Source: Cycas panzhihuaensis (taxonomy: Eukaryota > Cycadophyta). From it: a stretch of 64,000 nt of DNA. Position numbers and translations under genes: made by a program. The DNA lies in assembly GCA_023213395.1 (NCBI GenBank), contig CM041465.1:182101741-182165740 (forward strand). Reading direction: 5' to 3'. Shown here piece by piece: positions 58,771 through 64,000 of the stretch (position 1 is the stretch's first letter; each line of letters opens with the position of its first letter). The notes beneath the pieces were generated by a model. It was not told where the DNA came from. It saw only the letters and a program-made list of their open reading frames with translations, and did no database searches.

Positions 58771-58960
58771 GAGAGTTGGCCACTAGGCTTATCATGGCAG
58801 GGTGGGTAGCTAGATCTAGTTGGTGGTTATATCGAGGCCATGGGATTGTCATGGCCATTATATAAGTTGAAAAGAAGCTATTGTTAAAGGGTTGGGGTCC
58901 TTGTAAAACCCCTTTTGTTTGTACATAATTAAAAAAAAAAAAAGATAGCCATAACACCAA
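58771..58960 (+). other. LINE 3' UTR, poly(A) tail and right target duplication
   Basis: About 160 bases of 3' UTR end in TTTGTTTGTACATAATT, then 13 A residues (58931-58943). The right duplication AAGATAGCCATAACACCAA is at 58942-58960. Confidence 0.9.
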
Positions 58961-60340
58961 GGATTATTATTTTAATGTGAAAGGGAGAAGTTCAAGAGGC
59001 TAAGGTTGAGATAGACACAACAACTTAAAAATGCATATACAACTTATATGACCCCAAAAAATTAAAAAAATAAACTTCCCATGGGGAGATGTTTAATATT
59101 TTTGAAATTTGGATACTAAAAATCATAGTGCCTAATGGCAAAAGTAGGGGGAGAATATCCATACATCTATAAAAATAATCAACCAAGTACCCACCTAATA
59201 GAGGATTGTAAGGAAAAGGGTAAAGCTATTAATGTAATCTCCATTGTGCCCAACTCTTCCAAAAATATGAATCTGTAAGGAAAAAAAGAGAAAGAAAAAG
59301 TAGAAGAGGATTGTCCCAAACTTAAATTGGAAATTGATTAGTTTACAACAACTTAAAAATCATTAGAGGATGTTGCCAAGGAATAAGAAGCAAAATTATT
59401 ATGGATAAGGAAAAAGAAATCAAACAATTATGTAAAAGAAAGAATAAGGCTAGAGAACCAAATGAGAATTTAAAATTAAAAGAATCAAGAAAACACCAAT
59501 TAAAATAATTAGAGAGTTGGTTAAATCCAAAACTAAATATGGAAGAACTATTTAAGGGCCTTCCTAAGAAGATATTCTAACAAATCTAGTAATAATGGAA
59601 AATCTAGCAAAATGGTTGTGGTTAATAATCTTTCTTAAGTAGGTGATTGAATGGGTTATAATTAGGATACTGCAACTAATAAAAGTATCTAAAAATCTCA
59701 ATAAAGTAAAGCCTTTTCGTGACCTCAACATTGTAATCATTATAAGTATCATTGGAGAAACCTTTCACAATATAATTATAAATAGAGGCATAACAATGAA
59801 TGTTTTACCCATGACTATATGAAAAAAATTGGGTAGCCCTAAGTTAACACCTACTAATTATTCTTTAAAACCATTAAATGAGTTGGTAGTGAAACCAAGG
59901 GGATATCTCTTGAATATCAAAGTAAATTTAATGGGAATCATAGTGGTAGTAGATTTTACGATTCTAGACACCATTAAAAATATGGTCACTTAGACCATGG
60001 TTTTATCAAACAAGGTATATATAGAGCTAAAATGATGTAATATCTATCATAATTAATAGGGATAATAAAGTTATACTACCCATGTTAAAAGGAAAATATA
60101 CAGTAGTGGTGGTGCCTAATAATACCTCTAACACCACCATGGCTAGTGAGAATACATCCATGATATTTGAGGAATTAAGTCTCTATCATATAAGAGAATA
60201 TGTGGACTCCATGAACAACATGGAACAATATGAACCAAATTATTATGGAGAACTTTAACCAGAAAGCTCATTAGATGAAGAGTGTATAAAGAACATAATT
60301 AAATTATTGGAGGAGGGAGTCTTATGAGGTGGACCCTCAC
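58961..60340 (+). pseudogene. Ty3-like gag end and aspartic protease (element E)
   Basis: Continues the E gag after the LINE (KDYYFNVKG, completing the knuckle), then a Lys/Glu-rich stretch. Near 59745-59990, GETFHNIIINRGITMNVLPM, KKLGSPKLTPTNYSLKPLNE, LVVKPRGYLLNIKVNLMGII and VVVDFTILDTIKNMVT follow the pattern of Ty3 protease (NxLIDxGAxxNxLP, LGxPxLxPT). The active-site Asp-Gly reads NRG, so the Asp is lost. No RT was found downstream before 61.6 kb. The reading becomes unclear after 60340. Confidence 0.6.
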
Positions 60341-61634
60341 ACTTTTCATTATAACTTATTATTTATTTATACTCTAATTGGTGATGAGTAAATAAATAAT
60401 TATTTTGAGTATATTAGTTACGATAGTAGAATAGAAAAAATAAGAAATAGTGTCCTAGATGAGCCCTTGGTTAATGTATATATAATAGAAAACCCTAAAA
60501 ATATAATATAAGTAAAATTACAAGTAAAATCCCTATCTTCCACCCCTAACCCTAATCCTACCCCTACCTCCTCCCTAGCCTTACTTGATATAGTTTAGAA
60601 GATCTGGCCAATCTTCTTTTGAACCCAATCCCTCCCTCCATCTCATACTTAAAACCCATGGTAGAACCCCACCCTACCTTCTTATCCACTCATAAGGAAA
60701 CTTGTTCCTCAACTTCCTCTCTCAAGGTACATCTGATAAGTAATGTTTATTTAGAAGGCCATTCTATAGGCCTGAGGCCCCAAGAGACAACATTAGGTTA
60801 AATCACCTTAAGAAAACCATTTTCCCAATATCACATACATGAAGATAAGCTAGATGCATCCTCTATAGGAAAGGGAGTAACCACATTTTTAGGGACTAAA
60901 CTTAAGGGAATTAACCATGTCATTTGATGCATAATATATTAGTTAAAATATAAAATATTGGATTGATCTCAATGGGTAATAGACCTTGTCATTACCCTTT
61001 AAGATTAAGCTTGGTGGTGGTACTTATCCTACCATAATCTACTTTGAGATTAGGCCAACATCTTATTAACATTTTGATTAAGATTCAATCCACCTTAGGA
61101 ACTAATTATTACTCTCTTCCTAGTAGGGAAATGCCCCACCAAATACCTGAATAGATGTAAAAATCATGGAGAGACTAATGCATTCCAAAACCTAACTCGG
61201 GACACCTATTCTTTTATATCTTAGGCTGGCTAGCCAAGAAGTGGTTTCTCAGACAAAAATGAGTCAAAGAAGTTTCTTAGGATTTATGTAAAATGTTATT
61301 TATAAAATCTTTCTTATATTCATCTAAAACTAAAACTATAAATAGGGCATTAAGATGCATTAGAAAATTAAGTATAGAAGTGGAGTAAACCCTAATGTTA
61401 GTTTCCAAGATTATAGAAAATAGAGATAATGAAGAAGAGGATAAGGAAAAACTCATAATTTTCATCTAGAATATATCAAACTTCAATATAAACAAAGGGA
61501 TATAGAGGAAATCCCTACATCTCAAAAATATTATAATTGTAATGAAGAGAAATAACATAAGGGAACAATGAAATAATAGAACTTGGACTAATGTGAAAAA
61601 TAAATAACTAATGAAATCTAAGAACATTAATAAA
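60341..61634. other. unassigned sequence between E and L
   Basis: A C-rich, Pro/Ser-coding stretch at 60530-60760 (frame 60619-60801) might be the E protease-RT spacer. It contains irregular CCCTAA-like units (60545-60568). The remainder is AT-rich without recognised motifs. Confidence 0.35.
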
Positions 61635-61984
61635 TGTTAACTAGAGATTTAGGTCTATGCATAGACTATTTTATTAATCTAAGTAATAACTAAAAAATTA
61701 TAAAGAGAAAACCCCAACTCTCTTATCATCCACTCTCATCCAACTCCTTTATATATGTTATTGCAAAAGTATATATAGACATAATTTTATAAGATATTGC
61801 CTCATGGTATTATAATATAATAGGCATAAATCATAGGATGAAAAGACCCCCATAAGACATCCAAAATTTTGTCTTTAGGCCTCTCATCCCTAAACTCTCA
61901 TTTGAGGGGTCGTTGCCCCCTAAACCCCCTAAGTGTAATACCTATACCTATATAATAATTGTAAAGTATTCAACATATCTAACA
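61635..61984 (-). repeat. element L probable 3' LTR
   Basis: Begins TGTTAACTAG and ends CATATCTAACA, giving inverted termini TGTTA/TAACA. A polypurine tract (minus ATAAGTGGGAGAT) lies at 61985-61997. The left limit is inferred only from the terminal motif because the partner LTR is outside the window. Confidence 0.6.
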
Positions 61985-62049
61985 ATCTCCCACTTATTGA
62001 ACACTTTACATGATGCTTGCATATATAACTAATAAATGCCAAAATCATA

Positions 62050-63640
62050 GATGCCCATTACTTTTATACACCATTTAAACTTTTTTAAACTAATAGTCTT
62101 AGTTAATGAGTTTGTAGAATTCTCTTATATAGCAACTTTCTGCAAGTCTACCTTGTTTGAATCAACCATTTATCTCACAAAATAGAACTACATATTGATA
62201 TACTTTGATCAAGCATAAAAACTAGGATTTTTCACTAGATAGATTACAATTTGACTATCATATATCTTCACAGGTTCTTACTTAAAGTCAACATGTATGC
62301 ATAATCTTTATAACCAAATAGATTCCTTTTGAACATGAGTAGCTATTATATACTCTACTTTTATGCTTGAAATTATAATAACTTATTATTTCTTATTCAT
62401 CCAGCTAACTACGTGACTATAACAGGTAAATATATATTTTCTTATAGATCCTTTATTGTTAAGATCTCTTACTCAATCAACATTAACAAATTCTTTTAGA
62501 TCCACTATTCTACTCTCCATGGGAACTCCTTCATAGTAATTTCATATTTTTATGTGCCTTGCAAATACCCAAAAATCCTTTTTATAATAATGAAAGACTT
62601 ACTATCTAGATTTGACATGTATTTAATAATACACTACATGGGTAATGTCTACTTGAGTGCAGAACATCGCATACACTAGACTTCTAACTACACTTACATA
62701 GGAGACAAAGGGCATGCCCTCAATATCTTAGTGAGTCTTTAGGTATTAATTAGTTGATAATTTAAAACCAATAAGAAAAAGAATATTGACTGGTTTGTAG
62801 TCTTGCATTCTAAGCCACTATAGTGTCATCTCAATGTATACTACATTTGCCTAAGGAAAATCTTCATGTTTTTTTTATCTTACTTAATTTTAATACCCAA
62901 ATAAAATGTATAACACCAAGGTCCTTCATCTCAAAATGAGATGCTAGTTAGATTTTCACAAGCTAGTTCATTTCTTTACTATTACCTATTAATAATATAT
63001 CATCAATATATAAAACTAATATAACAAAGTGATCACCAACTTATTTAAAATATATACAAAAATTATCTTTACTTTGCATAAAGTCATCTACTAATATATG
63101 TGAATTAAATTTCTAATACCACATTTTTTATGACTATTTCAAGCTATATAATGACTTTTTCAACCTACATCTTAAATTCTCTTTACCTACAACTTTAAAA
63201 TTTTTAAATTATAACATATAAATTTCTTTCTCAAGGTTGCCATAAAGAAAAGTTGTCTTCACATCTATTTAATCCACCTTAAGATTATAATTTATTACTA
63301 TAACCAATAGAAATCTAATTAAATCTATCTTTGCAACAAGAGAAAACACCTCACTAAAATCTATTTGCTTTATCTAGGAATAATCATTTTTTACCAAATG
63401 GGCCTTATACTTTTTTATAGTAGTGTCTGCCTAAAACTTCTTCTTAAAGATTTCTTTATTATCAATAAGTTTTTTTTCCATTGGGTAGATTTACCAAATC
63501 TCATATTTAATTCTTATTTAAGGCCATCATTTCTTCTTCTATGGCCTTCTTTTAGAGTTGTCTATCTTTTGACTTTAGAGCCTCTCAAATAATACATGGA
63601 TCATCCCCTGTAATAGTTAAAATAAATAAGGAATGATAAA
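62050..63640 (-). pseudogene. copia reverse transcriptase and RNase H (element L)
   Basis: On the minus strand, with stops ignored: KKYKAHLVKNDYS, IDFSEVFSLVAKIDLIRFLL, IDVKTTFLYGNLEKEIYML, LKKSLYSL and the catalytic VLYIDDILLIGNS near 63020-62985, with YIDD intact. Then SHFEMKDLGVIHFIWVLKL. The RNase H end, ENSTNSLTKTI, lies near 62130-62095, as in the ADxLTK landmark. Frequent stops (many at Gln or Trp positions) and small frame shifts make it non-functional. The plus-strand frame 63365-63592 is its shadow. Confidence 0.85.
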
Positions 63641-63659
63641 ATTCTTTAGGAATACACCC

Positions 63660-64000
63660 ATTAGATTTCCTTCTCTTACAAGTTAATCTCCTTAAAATGG
63701 GGGGCTCTTAAGGTTGGGCCACTTCCTCAACTAATTCATCCTCTTTAGCTAGCCGATATTCTAATGTAGAATCTCCATCTCTTCTCTTAAGCACCTTTTT
63801 AAAGTCTTCTTTGTTTGGTTCTTCTTTATGATTTAGAGACTCGAAATCCTCTATAAAGACAATATCATAGCTATATACAACTTTTGGTGTTTCAAGGTTA
63901 TAAAGCTTATACCCCTTTACCCCATCACCATAGCCAATGAAAATAGACTTTTATGTTTTAAAATCAAGCTTCATCCTCTATTGAGTATGAACATACACGA
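63660..64000 (-). pseudogene. copia integrase C-terminal part (element L), cut by window edge
   Basis: The minus strand from 64000 reads RVYVHTQ-RMKLDFKT, then KSIFIGYGDGVKGYKLYNLE, TPKVVYSYDIVFIEDFESLN. This is the KLD-x-KS-x2-C-x-F-x-GY landmark after the integrase core. An acidic linker (EEPNKEDFKKVLKRRDGDST) follows. The catalytic core is outside the window. Confidence 0.82.

Larger units (their letters stand above)
43745..58941 (+). mobile_element. full-length plant L1-type LINE, split by element D
   Basis: Bounded by the 19-bp duplication, with a poly(A) run at 58931-58943. Excluding D and its duplication, the LINE is about 6.95 kb, full length for plant L1. It has ORF1 (nucleic-acid-binding), then ORF2 with AP endonuclease, RT, a C-terminal zinc-binding region and an RNase H domain. 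It entered the zinc-knuckle part of the E gag. Stops, frameshifts and a changed RT catalytic residue make it inactive. Confidence 0.93.
61635..64000 (-). mobile_element. Ty1/copia retrotransposon L, partial (runs off the window)
   Basis: A probable 3' LTR (61635-61984) is followed by a purine tract and, on the minus strand, RNase H, RT and the start of integrase up to the window edge. Minus orientation is clear from the order of pol blocks. Gag, the 5' LTR and the target duplication lie beyond 64000. It carries many TAG/TAA codons and is old. Confidence 0.85.

Noticed and set aside
60542-60570. Possible interstitial telomere repeat (CCCTAA-like)
   Set aside because: Only two or three irregular units; not a true array.

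Overview
This window looks like intergenic DNA from a large plant nuclear genome. It is AT-rich and CpG-poor, and packed with nested Ty1/copia, Ty3-like and LINE retrotransposons, most of them old and full of in-frame stops. The density of decayed insertions suggests a gymnosperm-sized genome, but that is inference: no single-copy host protein gene is visible. The only non-transposon gene-like feature is a full-length U2 snRNA-like copy near 25.5 kb.

Stack 1 (about 4.1-23.8 kb). A decayed plus-strand Ty3-like element (J) has its gag split by two insertions. The first is non-coding element I (plus, 4669-15076). I was entered by copia element A (minus, 7140-14227, 5-bp target duplication GTATG), and A carries a partial copy of a second non-coding family (B) in its leader. 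The second insertion in J is Ty3-like element H (minus, 15253-22248, duplication ATCCA). J resumes at 22254.

Middle (23.8-29.4 kb). This holds unassigned AT-rich sequence, the U2-like gene with promoter-like elements upstream, and a decayed reading frame of unknown type near 28.2-28.8 kb.

Stack 2 (about 29.4-38.2 kb). Plus-strand Ty3-like element K carries gag, protease, RT/RNase H and integrase. It is split between RNase H and integrase by non-coding LTR element C (minus, 32859-36937).

Stack 3 (about 39-60.3 kb). A Ty3-like gag-protease remnant (E, plus) was entered by an internally deleted copia element F (minus, 39227-42382). It was also entered by a full-length L1-type LINE (plus, 43745-58941), flanked by a 19-bp duplication and ending in poly(A). 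The LINE was in turn split inside its endonuclease domain by copia element D (minus, 46584-54822, duplication CAGAT). D is the youngest element: it keeps CpG-rich LTRs and leader, and its LTRs differ mostly by short indels. The right edge enters another minus-strand copia element (L, 61635 to beyond 64000).

All element proteins are broken as read. In older elements the damage is largely G-to-A or C-to-T, which turns catalytic Asp/Glu codons into Asn/Lys. In D it is largely single-base indels. Recurrent oddities are tandemly repeated primer-binding sites at LTR junctions in three places, conserved non-coding blocks shared between elements, a 20-bp minisatellite inside the LTRs of H, and a long structured leader in D.
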